DNA of 64,000 nucleotides from Marinobacter sp. F4206 (GCF_019392195.1 NZ_JAHXKI010000002.1:2232001-2296000); one strand, 5' to 3'. Shown: positions 9,053-18,933, counted from the first letter of the stretch. The notes: generated from the sequence alone by a model not told the origin. Made by a program: numbers and translations.

Positions 9053-9080
9053 AAAGGGGCGATCACTGATCGCCCCTTTT
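9053..9080. terminator. Bidirectional intrinsic terminator
   Basis: Fourteen-base arms AAAAGGGGCGATCA and TGATCGCCCCTTTT surround a single central base, giving a GC stem with A- and T-tracts at the two ends. It serves the SDR gene (plus) and the chrR-like gene (minus). Confidence 0.9.
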
Positions 9081-9102
9081 CGTGTCTCCGATTGCCGCTG
9101 GT

Positions 9103-9741
9103 TCAGCGAATAAACGGATTGAGCATCCGGGTGAAGGTGCCCGTCAGCTTTACGGGTGCGCTCAAAACGGACAGGGTGATGCAGTCTTCACAGCCAACGG
9201 CCACCGGCTTGTGTTCATCCTGCTCGTTGAGGACCACAAAGTCCCACTGATTGAAAACGCCTTTCTGGTCGGCAAAAGCACCCTGCAAAACGATGGTGGT
9301 CTCTTCGCCACGATGGGTGTGGGCCGGAGCCTTACCGCCGGCAGAGAGCTTCTGCAGCACGACCTGTTCCCGTTGGCCCGGGAACCTGTCGGTAATGTCC
9401 AGAACACTCACATCACCGAGCTGGCGTTTCCACGGCAACTTGTTGATGTCTTCGCCCAGCAATTTCTCGAGCGGACTCATTCTGGAGACAGGTAGCGTCG
9501 GTGCCGGTTCCGCTGGAGTACTGTCAATCTTCGACAGGATGTCGTCGAACATCGTTTCGGAGACTGACACTTTTGGCTGGTGTTCCATCATCACCGCACC
9601 CAGGCTATCAAGTGTATCCACGCGGCTACGACATTGTGGACATTCGTCCAGGTGTAGCCGGATACACAGAGCATGAGGCTCGCTCAGGTTGCCCGCACTG
9701 TACTCCATCAAACTCAGGCTGTCGGGATGATGCCGTGTCAT
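9103..9741 (-). CDS. chrR: ChrR-family anti-sigma factor with cupin domain
   Basis: The 212-residue protein has an N-terminal zinc anti-sigma domain: His residues near 4-5 and the HLDECPQC cluster (HxxxCxxC) at about 29-36. A C-terminal cupin follows, with HTHRGEETTIVLQGAFADQ as a metal-binding motif. In Rhodobacter, ChrR holds the ECF11 sigma RpoE inactive until singlet oxygen or organic peroxide is sensed through the cupin. Here the gene overlaps the sigma gene by 4 bp (ATGA), the expected coupling for stoichiometric production. Function is inferred by homology. Confidence 0.88.
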   Translation of the reverse strand: MTRHHPDSLSLMEYSAGNLSEPHALCIRLHLDECPQCRSRVDTLDSLGAVMMEHQPKVSVSETMFDDILSKIDSTPAEPAPTLPVSRMSPLEKLLGEDINKLPWKRQLGDVSVLDITDRFPGQREQVVLQKLSAGGKAPAHTHRGEETTIVLQGAFADQKGVFNQWDFVVLNEQDEHKPVAVGCEDCITLSVLSAPVKLTGTFTRMLNPFIR

Positions 9742-10337
9742 ACGTTCTGGTCCTGCAAAATCACTTTCAGTTTGTTCAAGGCCAGGCGCACCCGGCTTTT
9801 AACGGTCCCAAGCGGAATGGCCAGCTCGTCGGCGACCATCTGATGGGACTTGTTTTCCATATAGACTTTGGCGATCACGGTGATCTGCTCTTCTGGCAGA
9901 TGACTCAGTGATTCGCGGACACGCCGCTCTGACATCAGACGATGCAGGGACGTGACCGGTTCGTTTTCGTGTTCGCCCGGAATCTGCCAGAGATCTTCCG
10001 TCTCGACCGGCATTTCCGCACTGGTACGCTGCATCTTGCGCAGCATATCAATACGCTGGTTCCGGGCGATCGTGAAAATCCAGGTGGAGGCGGCCGCTTT
10101 ACGCCAGTCATACAGGCACGACCTGCGCCAGATTGAGACGAAGACCTCCTGAACCAGCTCCTCCGCGTGACTGGCCAAGCCGTTCGCCATGGCGTAATAC
10201 TTGATCTGGGGGCCGAAGTGCTCGAAGAGCGCGTGGTAGGCCTCGCGATCCTGGTTCTTGCCCACTTTCTGCAGCAGCTGGCTCCAGGGATCTTTTCGTC
10301 CCTCGGAACTCGCCGGCTTTTGCTCCAGTGTGCTCAC
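9738..10337 (-). CDS. rpoE: ECF11-type RNA polymerase sigma factor (RpoE-like)
   Basis: As annotated it has 199 residues. Region 2 contains HAEELVQEVFVSIWRR and WIFTIARNQRIDMLRK; region 4 contains LPEEQITVIAKVYMENKSHQMVADELAIPLGTVKSRVRLALNKLK. The GTG at 10337 is chosen because AAGGAG lies 6 bp upstream and the product then begins near the usual ECF N-terminus. ATGs at 10382 and 10385 are alternatives with weaker ribosome-binding sites; the TTG at 10418 would sit at or before the predicted transcript start. It directs transcription of a stress regulon, probably against photooxidative or singlet-oxygen stress, and is held in check by the adjacent ChrR-like protein. Confidence 0.87.
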   Translation of the reverse strand: MSTLEQKPASSEGRKDPWSQLLQKVGKNQDREAYHALFEHFGPQIKYYAMANGLASHAEELVQEVFVSIWRRSCLYDWRKAAASTWIFTIARNQRIDMLRKMQRTSAEMPVETEDLWQIPGEHENEPVTSLHRLMSERRVRESLSHLPEEQITVIAKVYMENKSHQMVADELAIPLGTVKSRVRLALNKLKVILQDQNV

Positions 10338-10418
10338 TGGGCGCTCCTTGACAGTCGCATGATTTGAAATTGTTCTGGTCATCATTCTATGCACTCGTCC
10401 CGGGTTTGTCAGTTTCAA

Positions 10419-10448
10419 GAATTACGAGGCTTGTATCTGTCTGGATCA
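10419..10448 (-). promoter_or_regulatory. Predicted ECF11 (RpoE) autoregulatory promoter
   Basis: On the minus strand TGATCC is separated by exactly 18 bp from TAATTC. This fits the TGATCC-N18-TAA pattern I recall for Rhodobacter RpoE (ECF11) promoters. Transcription would start near 10411, leaving a leader of about 75 nt before the GTG at 10337. Confidence 0.65.
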
Positions 10449-10596
10449 GTCGGTCTGGAAATTTATCCCGAACATCCCGCAGGGTGGCTGGGGCCAGTTG
10501 CAGGAGCGCCGCATGACAGGCGTCCCGGGAGTAATTGCCGTACCTTCAGGAGCGGTCTAGGCTTGAAAGAAAACAATTCCGGAGCATCTCCCAACC

Positions 10597-11649
10597 ATGA
10601 AAGCCCCAGGCCCTACCGGCACCTTGCCGGTCATGCGTGCCCATTACGCGGATATTCTGTGCCAGCTCGCCGAGGACAGGGGCGTTTCGCGCCTGGGTCT
10701 GCTGGCAGCGGCCGGGATTCGGCCCTCCATGCTGGGGCATCCGGAGAACTTTATTACGGTGGATCAGTTCACCGCCTTGTGCCGCGAAGCGCTGGCCCGG
10801 TGCGGCGATGACACGCTCGGCCTGGAATTCGGTAACCGTCTGAAATTTACCACTCATGGCTCCCTGGCACAGGCGGCCATCAGCTGCGACAACCTGGAGC
10901 AGGCGCTCTCGGTGTTGATCAAGTATTTCCGCATCCGTTTCGCCTACATGAACCTGTGTTTCTTTACCGAAGCGGACGAAGCGGTGTTGCAACTGGATTT
11001 GAGCCACGAGTTTGAAGACTTGCACCGGTTCAACATTGAAGTGGTGATGGCGTCGCTTATGGACGTCAATCTCCTGTTGTTTGGGCAACGATTGATTGAG
11101 GGCGGACGTTGTCTGCTCGATTTTGCCGAACCGGCTGACAGCTCGGTGTATCGGGCTCTGTTTGGTCAGCGCGTGGAATTCGCACGCGGCGTCAACCAGT
11201 TGCGTTTCCATCGGCGCTTCCTCGACCTGCCGATGTCGCTGTCCAATCCGGTCACCCAGCGAGTGGCGGAAGCCCAGTGCGAACAGGAAATGCGCTCCAT
11301 GGAGGCCGCAACCTCCGTGGCGGCCCGGGTGGAGCGTGCGTTAGCCTCTGCCCGGGGTGGTCGGCTACCCGGTCTGGAGGAAATTGCTGACCAGATGCAC
11401 GTATCGCCGAGAACGCTCAGGCGCCAGCTGGCAACCGAGGGTGTGCGCTTCCAGCGCTTGCAGGATCGGCTACGACACCAGCGGGCGCTGGAATTGTTAG
11501 ACCGCAACGAACTGGGTATCGACGCCATTGCCGAAACCCTCGGTTACAGTGATCCATCCAATTTCGGCCGGGCATTCCGGAAATGGCAGGGCGTTTCGCC
11601 CGGTGTCTGGCGCCGGAGTCGTGATGGTGACGATCACTCCTCCAGGTAG
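10597..11649 (+). CDS. AraC-family transcriptional regulator with arabinose-binding-type N-terminus (OruR class)
   Basis: The 350-residue protein has an N-terminal effector domain (about 20-210, beginning MRAHYADILCQLAEDRG) and a C-terminal double helix-turn-helix (about 255-345: GLEEIADQMHVSPRTLRRQL and IDAIAETLGYSDPSNFGRAF). The layout matches the Pseudomonas OruR/ArgR-like group, many of which control amino-acid or lipid catabolism. The target is unknown. An in-frame ATG at 10633 is an alternative start. Its 3' end overlaps the convergent speA gene by 16 bp, so transcription of one may interfere with the other. Confidence 0.82.
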   Translation: MKAPGPTGTLPVMRAHYADILCQLAEDRGVSRLGLLAAAGIRPSMLGHPENFITVDQFTALCREALARCGDDTLGLEFGNRLKFTTHGSLAQAAISCDNLEQALSVLIKYFRIRFAYMNLCFFTEADEAVLQLDLSHEFEDLHRFNIEVVMASLMDVNLLLFGQRLIEGGRCLLDFAEPADSSVYRALFGQRVEFARGVNQLRFHRRFLDLPMSLSNPVTQRVAEAQCEQEMRSMEAATSVAARVERALASARGGRLPGLEEIADQMHVSPRTLRRQLATEGVRFQRLQDRLRHQRALELLDRNELGIDAIAETLGYSDPSNFGRAFRKWQGVSPGVWRRSRDGDDHSSR

Positions 11650-13544
11650 GTATACCCTTCCAGGCCCGCTGCCAGTTCTGCCAGCAATGCCGTCTGGTTC
11701 TGTTCGGACAGGTCACTGGCGCGGAACTTGCGCTGATAGGCTTCCAGCAGGGCGTCGGGCTCAAAGTTCACGTAACGCAGTACCTTCGCCACGGTGTCTC
11801 CGGTAATGGGCGTGCCGATTTCAAAACCGCCGGCCGAATTCATTCGCACATCCACCGAGTGGGTGTCGCCGAACAGGTTGTGCATGTCACCCAGGATCTC
11901 CTGGTAGGCGCCGGTCATGAAAAAGCCCATCAGCAGCGGCTCGCCGGGTCGGTCTTCCGGAAGCGGCAGGGTGGTTTCGGTGCCCTGACCGTCAACGTAC
12001 TGATCGATGCGACCGTCGGAGTCGCAGGTAATGTCCTGAATGACCGCGCGACGATTGAGTGGGCGGTTCAGACCGTTGATCGGCATGACCGGAAAAATCT
12101 GATCGATGCCCCAGACATCCGGCAGCGACTGGAACAGGGAGAAATTCACGAACAGTTTCTCGGCGAGTTTCTCGTTCAGTTCGTCAATGATTTCCCGGTG
12201 TGCCCGGTTGGCGCTGTCCAGCTGACTGCGAAGCATGCGACAGCAGCGGGTGTAGAGCGTCTCTGCATCGGCTCGCTCCTTCAGTGTCAGCAGGCCGTGC
12301 GCGAACTGGGCATGGACGTCGGCCATGGCGTGCATGACGTCGTGGTAGATCTCTGCCAGTGAGCGGGGAGTGTCGGCATCCTCCAGGCTCTGGAGGTCAC
12401 GCCACAGATCGTGCAGTGGCCCCGATGCTTCAGCGGCGGGCGCTACAGGGTCGCGGTTGTCCGGTACTTCCCGGTCGATGACGTTGGTCACCAGCACCGA
12501 ATGGTGCGCAGTCAGCGCTCGGCCGGATTCGCTGATCAGGTCCGGATGGGGTAGGCCATGCCGGTCGCACTCCGCCTGCAGCACGTGAATGACGTTATAG
12601 GCGTATTCATGAACGCTGTAGTTCATCGAGCAACTGCTGCGTGAGCGAGTACCTTCGTAATCCACGCCCAGGCCGCCACCAATATCAACAGTGCCGATGG
12701 GGGCTCCCATCTGTCGCAGCTCGCTGTAGAAGCGGGCACATTCCCGCAGGCCAGTCTGGATGTCGCGGATGTTGGCGATCTGGGAGCCAAGATGGAAGTG
12801 GAGCAATTGCAGGGTGTCGAGGGCGTCGGCATCGCGCAGTGTGTTGACGACGTCCAGCACCTGGCTGGCCGACAGACCGAACTTGGATTTCTCGCCACCG
12901 GTGTTCTGCCAGTTGCCTTTACCAATGGTCGCGAGTCGGGCGCGAACACCGATCAGGGGGGAAACCTCAAGGTCGCGGGCTTCCTTTAGGATCAGTGGCA
13001 ACTCGGATTGTTTTTCCACCACGATGAACACCCGGTGGCCCAGTCTTTGGCCGATCAGAGCCAGGCGGATGTATTCCCGGTCCTTATAACCATTGCACAC
13101 AATGACCGAGCCTGGCTGTCGGGACATGGCCAGTACCGCCATGAGTTCGGGCTTGCTGCCGGCCTCAAGTCCGATCTGGCCTTTGCTGGCGGCCGGCTCT
13201 GCAGACACCAGTTCCTCGACCACCCGATGCTGCTGGTTGACCTTGATTGGGTAGACGGCCGTGTACTGACCCCGGTACTCCTGGTCTGCGGCGACCCGGT
13301 TGAAGGCGTTGCACAGCTTGTTGACCCGATCGTGGAGGATGTCGGTAAAACGAATGAGTACGGGTAACTGAATGCCGGAATCCGACAGTGAGCGGGTCAG
13401 CTCCGGAAGATTGATCCTAGCCTGACTGTGGCCGCGATCCGGACGTATCAGGACTTCGCCATCCCGGTTCACGCCAATATAACCATCGCTCCAGTGGGCA
13501 ATGTTGTAGACCTTGTGGGCAGCGGTGCCGCTGGGTTCGCTCAT
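11634..13544 (-). CDS. speA: Biosynthetic arginine decarboxylase
   Basis: This 636-residue fold-III PLP enzyme converts arginine to agmatine, the entry to putrescine and spermidine. The PLP lysine is in YTAVYPIKVNQQ (Lys101); DIGGGLGVDYEG binds the cofactor phosphate, and LQLLHFHLGSQIANIRD is a conserved block. The length fits E. coli and Pseudomonas SpeA. The ATG at 13544 (MSEPSGTAAHKVYN) is chosen over an upstream in-frame start that adds non-conserved residues. It diverges from speE across 211 bp, so both polyamine genes may share control elements. Confidence 0.95.
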   Translation of the reverse strand: MSEPSGTAAHKVYNIAHWSDGYIGVNRDGEVLIRPDRGHSQARINLPELTRSLSDSGIQLPVLIRFTDILHDRVNKLCNAFNRVAADQEYRGQYTAVYPIKVNQQHRVVEELVSAEPAASKGQIGLEAGSKPELMAVLAMSRQPGSVIVCNGYKDREYIRLALIGQRLGHRVFIVVEKQSELPLILKEARDLEVSPLIGVRARLATIGKGNWQNTGGEKSKFGLSASQVLDVVNTLRDADALDTLQLLHFHLGSQIANIRDIQTGLRECARFYSELRQMGAPIGTVDIGGGLGVDYEGTRSRSSCSMNYSVHEYAYNVIHVLQAECDRHGLPHPDLISESGRALTAHHSVLVTNVIDREVPDNRDPVAPAAEASGPLHDLWRDLQSLEDADTPRSLAEIYHDVMHAMADVHAQFAHGLLTLKERADAETLYTRCCRMLRSQLDSANRAHREIIDELNEKLAEKLFVNFSLFQSLPDVWGIDQIFPVMPINGLNRPLNRRAVIQDITCDSDGRIDQYVDGQGTETTLPLPEDRPGEPLLMGFFMTGAYQEILGDMHNLFGDTHSVDVRMNSAGGFEIGTPITGDTVAKVLRYVNFEPDALLEAYQRKFRASDLSEQNQTALLAELAAGLEGYTYLEE

Positions 13545-13755
13545 GCTTGCTATCCTGTCAAAAAACCGGGACCGACCGAGACCAGGTGAACAGGGCCGGT
13601 GTATGGGCGTCATTGTATGGATTCCATCCGCCGGCTAAAAGAACGGGATGTGGAAAATACGTGTTCTTCCGGGCGATTAAAGCTTTAGCTGCCCCTTTGG
13701 CATCCCTACAATACGGCCTTTGACCCGGCTTACGGACCACAGCAGGAGAAACATA

Positions 13756-14637
13756 ATGACGGCATTGAACGAAGGCTGGTTTACCGAGGTGTTTCAGGAT
13801 CAGGGAACGGCGTTTTCCCTGCAGGTAAAGAAGAAACTGCACGAAGAGCAGACCCCGTTCCAGAAACTGGAAATCTACGAAACCGAGACCTTCGGCAATC
13901 TGATGGTACTGGACGGTTGTGTGATGCTGACCACCCGGGACAACTTCCTGTATCACGAGATGATGACCCATCCGGCCCTGTTCACTCATAAGGATCCGAA
14001 AAAAGTGGTGATTGTAGGTGGCGGCGACTGCGGTACCCTGAAGGAAGTGCTCAAACACCCCGGGGTGGAAGAGGCCTGGCAGGTGGAAATCGACGAGCGG
14101 GTGACCCGCATGTCCGAGAAGTACTTTCCGGAGCTGTGTGAATCCAATGGTGACCCCCGCGCCAATTTCTTTTTCGGCGATGGCATCCAGTGGATTCGTG
14201 ATATTGAGCCCAACAGCCTCGATCTGATCATCATCGACAGCACCGATCCTGTGGGTCCGGCGGAAGGGCTTTTTGCGCTCGATTTCTACCGCGACGCCAT
14301 GCTGGCTCTGCGTGACGGTGGCTTGATCGTGCAGCAGAGCGAATCGCCCCTGCTGCACACCAATACCATCATCAAGTCGATCCACGAGGATATGCGCAAA
14401 GCCGGATTTGATCACGTTCAGACCCTGCCGTTTCCGCAACCGGTGTATCCGACGGGTTGGTGGAGTTGCACCATGGCTGGCAAGGATAAACCGGTTCGTT
14501 ACTTCCGAGAGGAAGACGCCGATACCCGCCCGTTCGTGACACGCTATTACAATGCCGGTGTTCACCTCGGAGCCCTGGCCATGCCCCAGTTCATGCTGGA
14601 TGCCCTGGAGGACCCGGTTGTACCCGGGGAGGCCTGA
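13756..14637 (+). CDS. speE: Spermidine synthase (polyamine aminopropyltransferase)
   Basis: The 293-residue enzyme transfers aminopropyl from decarboxylated SAM to putrescine. Motifs are YHEMMTHPALF, the nucleotide loop VIVGGGDCGTLKEVLKHP, and the active-site IIIDSTDPVGPAEGLF. An AGGAG box lies 7 bp before the ATG at 13756. No speD (SAM decarboxylase) is in the window, so the aminopropyl donor must be made elsewhere. Divergent speA supplies agmatine for the same pathway. Confidence 0.95.
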   Translation: MTALNEGWFTEVFQDQGTAFSLQVKKKLHEEQTPFQKLEIYETETFGNLMVLDGCVMLTTRDNFLYHEMMTHPALFTHKDPKKVVIVGGGDCGTLKEVLKHPGVEEAWQVEIDERVTRMSEKYFPELCESNGDPRANFFFGDGIQWIRDIEPNSLDLIIIDSTDPVGPAEGLFALDFYRDAMLALRDGGLIVQQSESPLLHTNTIIKSIHEDMRKAGFDHVQTLPFPQPVYPTGWWSCTMAGKDKPVRYFREEDADTRPFVTRYYNAGVHLGALAMPQFMLDALEDPVVPGEA

Positions 14638-14736
14638 AAAACGCCTGTGCTCGACAGACTGACCAGATTGGCTACACTCAGAGGTGTGCTCAGAAAGTGA
14701 GCGGAGTCGTGGTTCGCTGTGCAGGAGATGTGGAAT

Positions 14737-14931
14737 ATGGATGTGCGCAAGGGTGAGGCAGAACGTCACTGGTTTCGCAGTGACCGGTTCGAATTGGTGA
14801 ATGGACAATGGTTCTTTCAGACTCGTGAGGGGGTGCTCGAGGGGCCTTTCGACAATATCAGGGAAGCGCAAATGGAGTTGCTGCTCTATCTTCGTCACTC
14901 CGAGGATGTGCTATACAGTGGCACCGGCTGA
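14737..14931 (+). CDS. Small DUF6316-like protein
   Basis: The 64-residue product is acidic and aromatic (HWFRSDRFELVNGQWFFQTREG...LEGPF), resembling small uncharacterised DUF6316 proteins of Pseudomonas and Marinobacter. The ATG at 14737 is 10 bp after AGGAG; an in-frame ATG at 14728 is possible. No signal peptide or membrane segment is seen. It lies 99 bp downstream of speE and just before a strong terminator, so it may be the last cistron of the speE transcript. Function unknown. Confidence 0.65.
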   Translation: MDVRKGEAERHWFRSDRFELVNGQWFFQTREGVLEGPFDNIREAQMELLLYLRHSEDVLYSGTG

Positions 14932-14952
14932 CATTGCTGCCGCAAGACACAA

Positions 14953-14981
14953 AAAAGGGCGCCCCGAGGGGCGCCCTTTTT
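14953..14981. terminator. Bidirectional intrinsic terminator between speE side and amtB
   Basis: AAGGGCGCCCC-gag-GGGCGCCCTT is flanked by A and T tracts, so it can end both the plus-strand speE/DUF6316 transcript and the minus-strand glnK-amtB transcript. Confidence 0.9.
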
Positions 14982-14999
14982 GATCGTGCCAGCCGGCGG

Positions 15000-16283
15000 T
15001 TACGGCTTGCTGCTGACAAACTCCGGGTAGGCTTCCATACCACACTCGGACAGATCCACACCTTCGTACTCGTCCTCTTCGGAAACCCTGATGCCCATGA
15101 CGGCCTTCAGGATGCTCCACACGATCAGGCTGGTACCGAAGACCCAGACAAAGATGGTGAGCATGCCGACCAGCTGACCCATGAAGGTCGCGTCTGCGTC
15201 AGACAGCAGGACTGCGAAGATACCCCAGATACCGACCACACCGTGGACGGAGATGGCACCGACCGGATCGTCGATACGCAGCTTGTCGAGGGTAACGATG
15301 GAGAAGACCACGATCACACCACCGATGGCACCGATGACGGTGGCCAGCAGCGGAGACGGATCAGCCGGCTCGGCGGTGATTGCTACCAGACCAGCCAGGG
15401 CGCCGTTCAGGGCCATGGTCAGATCGGCCTTGCCGAACATGATGCGGGCCACGATCAGCGCAGCGATCAGGCCACCGGCAGCAGCCGCGTTGGTGTTCAG
15501 GAACACGTTGGCCACTTCGTTGGCGACACCGATACCACCCAGTTTCAGGGTAGAGCCACCGTTAAAGCCGAACCAGCCCATCCACAGGATGAAGGTACCA
15601 AGCGTTGCCAGCGGCAGGTTGGCACCCGGGAAGGCCTTGATCTGGCCGTTCGCGCCGTATTTGCCTTTCCGTGCACCCAGCAGCAGGACGCCAGCCAGGG
15701 CAGCCGCCGCACCGGCCATGTGAACGATACCGGAACCGGCATAGTCGCTGTAGCTCAGCTCGTAGATGCCGAATACGGAATCGCCGTTCCAGGTCCAGGA
15801 GCCCTGCATCGGGTAGATCACGCCGCACATAACCACTGCGAAGGCCAGGAAGGCCCAGAGCTTCATACGCTCGGCGACCGCACCGGAAACGATGGACATG
15901 GCAGTTGCCACGAAGACTACCTGGAAGAAGAAGTCGGAAGCGCCGCTGTACTCGCCCATGTCGCCGAAGCCGGCTTCGGTGGAGGCAGCAATAACGCCGG
16001 CCACGGCCGCGTCGTCCATTTCAGCAACGGTGGTGATGCCGCTGAGGAAGATACCGCCGCCATACATGATGTCGTAGCCGCAGATCAGGTACATCGTACA
16101 GGCAACGGCGAACAGAGCGACGTTTTTAGTCAGGATTTCAGTGGTGTTTTTTGCACGCACCAGACCGGCTTCCAGCATTGCGAAACCCGCAGCCATCCAC
16201 ATGACCAGGGCACCGCACACCAGGAAGTAGAAGGTGTCCATTGCGTACTGCAGTTCAAAGATATGATTAAGATTGCTTTCCAT
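15000..16283 (-). CDS. amtB: Ammonium transporter
   Basis: This 427-residue Amt/Rh channel conducts ammonium across the inner membrane as a trimer. About 11 hydrophobic segments are visible. MWMAAGFAMLEAGLVRAKNT is the Amt signature. The twin pore histidines are in IVHMAGAAAALAG and ISVHGVVGIWG. The N-terminus has no long cleavable signal, unlike E. coli AmtB. It lies 71 bp downstream of glnK on the same strand and would share its sigma-54 promoter. GlnK is expected to plug the channel when nitrogen is plentiful. Confidence 0.95.
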   Translation of the reverse strand: MESNLNHIFELQYAMDTFYFLVCGALVMWMAAGFAMLEAGLVRAKNTTEILTKNVALFAVACTMYLICGYDIMYGGGIFLSGITTVAEMDDAAVAGVIAASTEAGFGDMGEYSGASDFFFQVVFVATAMSIVSGAVAERMKLWAFLAFAVVMCGVIYPMQGSWTWNGDSVFGIYELSYSDYAGSGIVHMAGAAAALAGVLLLGARKGKYGANGQIKAFPGANLPLATLGTFILWMGWFGFNGGSTLKLGGIGVANEVANVFLNTNAAAAGGLIAALIVARIMFGKADLTMALNGALAGLVAITAEPADPSPLLATVIGAIGGVIVVFSIVTLDKLRIDDPVGAISVHGVVGIWGIFAVLLSDADATFMGQLVGMLTIFVWVFGTSLIVWSILKAVMGIRVSEEDEYEGVDLSECGMEAYPEFVSSKP

Positions 16284-16354
16284 GTGAAGCCCTCCGCACG
16301 AGGCTTTTCAGGTTATAAATTTTTTGCGTTGGCTATTCGTTTATTCGAGCTGGA

Positions 16355-16924
<570 letters not shown>

Positions 16925-17075
16925 TTAGAGCGGGCCCGGTCGGAGCGTCGTCGGGCATTATACTGCCGACCGGATACAGTATGGCAGGGGCTGCGGTGTG
17001 ATACACTCCCGCGAAGCGGTTATAGGCGCTGTCTTTGGTCTAAACCGGCCATTATTCGAATCAGAGAGGTGATGC

Positions 17076-17330
17076 GTGAAAGGTCCGCAGGATATCTTTT
17101 CCCAGTTGCAGGGTCAGTTTGGCCAGTTTGTTCCCGATATGGCCCGGGCTGCCCGGGAAGATTTTGAAACCCAGGCCCGCGCCACGGTCATGGCCGTTCT
17201 GTCGCGTCTGGAGTTGGTCACTCGGGAGGAGTTTGACGCGCAGCAGGCGGTATTGATGAAGACTCGTGAGAAGGTGGAGGCGCTGGAGCGCCGGGTCACG
17301 GATCTGGAGCAGAAACTGCAGGACCAGTAA
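17076..17330 (+). CDS. ubiK: UbiK/YqiC accessory factor of ubiquinone synthesis
   Basis: The 84-residue helical protein (BMFP family) starts KGPQDIFSQLQGQFGQF and ends in a heptad-patterned coiled coil (KTREKVEALERRVTDLEQKLQ). In E. coli UbiK works with the UbiJ complex for aerobic ubiquinone synthesis and forms trimers. The start is GTG at 17076 with GAGAGG upstream; the ATG at 17072 is out of frame. It is divergent from glnK and 70 bp before yifB. Confidence 0.85.
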   Translation: MKGPQDIFSQLQGQFGQFVPDMARAAREDFETQARATVMAVLSRLELVTREEFDAQQAVLMKTREKVEALERRVTDLEQKLQDQ

Positions 17331-17400
17331 CCTCTGACGGGCAGGCAGGACGCCGCGCCCAACTCTCTGATCTGCAGCCAATAAACCATGGAAGGTTGTC

Positions 17401-18933
17401 ATGCTTGCTATTGTTCATTCCCGCGCCTGCATTGGCGTGTCGGCTCCGGCGGTAACCGTCGAAGTTCATCTCTCCGGTGGCTTGCCGGCCCTCTCCATCG
17501 TCGGCCTGCCGGAAACCGGGGTCAGGGAGAGTAAGGAGCGAGTGCGCAGTGCGCTGCTCAACGCCGGGTTTGAGTTCCCGGCTCGCCGCATCACCATCAA
17601 TCTCGCCCCCGCGGACCTGCCCAAAGAGGGTGGCCGATTCGATTTGCCCATTGCGCTTGGCATCCTGGCCGCCTCCGGTCAGATCCCCGCAGACAGTCTC
17701 GGTGCCTGTGAATTCGTCGGAGAATTGTCCCTTGATGGTGCACTCCGCCCTCTGAAGGGTGTTCTGCCGTCGGTGCTGGCCGCCCGCAATGACAGCCGGG
17801 CCTTGCTGGTGCCCCTCGCCAATGCCGACGAGGCCGCGCTGGCCAGTCAGGAGGATGTCCTGGCGGCTGGGCATCTGCTGGCGGTGTGTGAGCACCTGGC
17901 GGGTCGCGCCCGGTTGGTGCCGTTGGCCAGGGCATCTGCGAGGTCCGGGCTGGACGCTGCCCGGGATTTGCCGGACCTGTCCGATGTCCGCGGCCAGAGC
18001 GTACCGCGGCGAGCCCTCGAAGTGGCCGCTGCGGGAAATCATAACCTGCTGTTCTTCGGGCCACCCGGGACCGGTAAGAGCATGCTCGCCAGCCGGCTGC
18101 CGGGCATTCTGCCACCATTGACTGATGAGGCCGCCATGGAGGTGGCCAGCGTGCATTCGGTGGCGGGTCTGGCATCGGGTGTCGAGGGCTGGTGCCGGCC
18201 ACCGTTTCGCGCGCCCCACCATACCGCTTCCGCGGTGGCGATGGTCGGTGGTGGTAGCAGCCCCCGGCCGGGGGAGATCTCCCTGGCCCATCGGGGCGTA
18301 CTTTTCCTTGATGAGTTACCGGAGTTCGAGCGTCGGGTACTTGAGGTGCTGCGTGAACCCATGGAAACCGGGGAAATTGCCATCAGCAGGGCTGCGCGGC
18401 AGGTTCGGTTTCCGGCCTGTTTCCAGGTCGTGGGCGCAATGAATCCCTGTCCGTGCGGTTTCAACGGGCACCCCACCGTTGAGTGCCAGTGCACGCCCCA
18501 GCAAGTCCTGCGCTACCGGTCGAAAATTTCCGGTCCGCTTCTGGATCGGTTTGATTTGCACGTGGAGGTGCCGGTCCAGAGTGGTGACCTCCTGATGCGA
18601 CCGGTGGGGGAAGGCGAATCCAGTGCCCTGGTGGCGGCCCGGGTGGCCGACGCCCGGGCCCGTCAAGATGGCCGCGGTCACCTGAACTCGGCCCTCTCCG
18701 GTCGGGCGCTTCAGGAGGCCTGCCGTCTGGATGAGCCGGGTGAGCGCCTCCTGTCGGGAGCCATGGAGAAGCTAGGGCTCTCTGCGCGGGCTTTGCACCG
18801 GATTCTCCGGGTGGCCCGGACCCTGGCCGACCTGGATGGCTGTCACGCGCTCGCCCAGTCGCACCTGATGGAGGCCCTCGGGTATCGCCAGCTTGACCGC
18901 CAGCAGGGACGGAGTGGGTTGGTGTCCTCCTGA
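17401..18933 (+). CDS. comM: YifB/ComM-family Mg-chelatase-like AAA+ ATPase
   Basis: The 510-residue protein has an N-terminal Lon-protease-like fold domain (about 20-140, LPALSIVGLPETGVRESKERVRSAL), Walker A FGPPGTGKSMLASRLPGILPP, Walker B-like GVLFLDELPEF, and a C-terminal Mg-chelatase-like domain with the cysteine cluster MNPCPCGFNGHPTVECQCTP. In Vibrio ComM is a hexameric helicase that extends branch migration during natural transformation; non-competent species keep it too. It follows ubiK closely, as in Pseudomonas. Confidence 0.9.
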   Translation: MLAIVHSRACIGVSAPAVTVEVHLSGGLPALSIVGLPETGVRESKERVRSALLNAGFEFPARRITINLAPADLPKEGGRFDLPIALGILAASGQIPADSLGACEFVGELSLDGALRPLKGVLPSVLAARNDSRALLVPLANADEAALASQEDVLAAGHLLAVCEHLAGRARLVPLARASARSGLDAARDLPDLSDVRGQSVPRRALEVAAAGNHNLLFFGPPGTGKSMLASRLPGILPPLTDEAAMEVASVHSVAGLASGVEGWCRPPFRAPHHTASAVAMVGGGSSPRPGEISLAHRGVLFLDELPEFERRVLEVLREPMETGEIAISRAARQVRFPACFQVVGAMNPCPCGFNGHPTVECQCTPQQVLRYRSKISGPLLDRFDLHVEVPVQSGDLLMRPVGEGESSALVAARVADARARQDGRGHLNSALSGRALQEACRLDEPGERLLSGAMEKLGLSARALHRILRVARTLADLDGCHALAQSHLMEALGYRQLDRQQGRSGLVSS

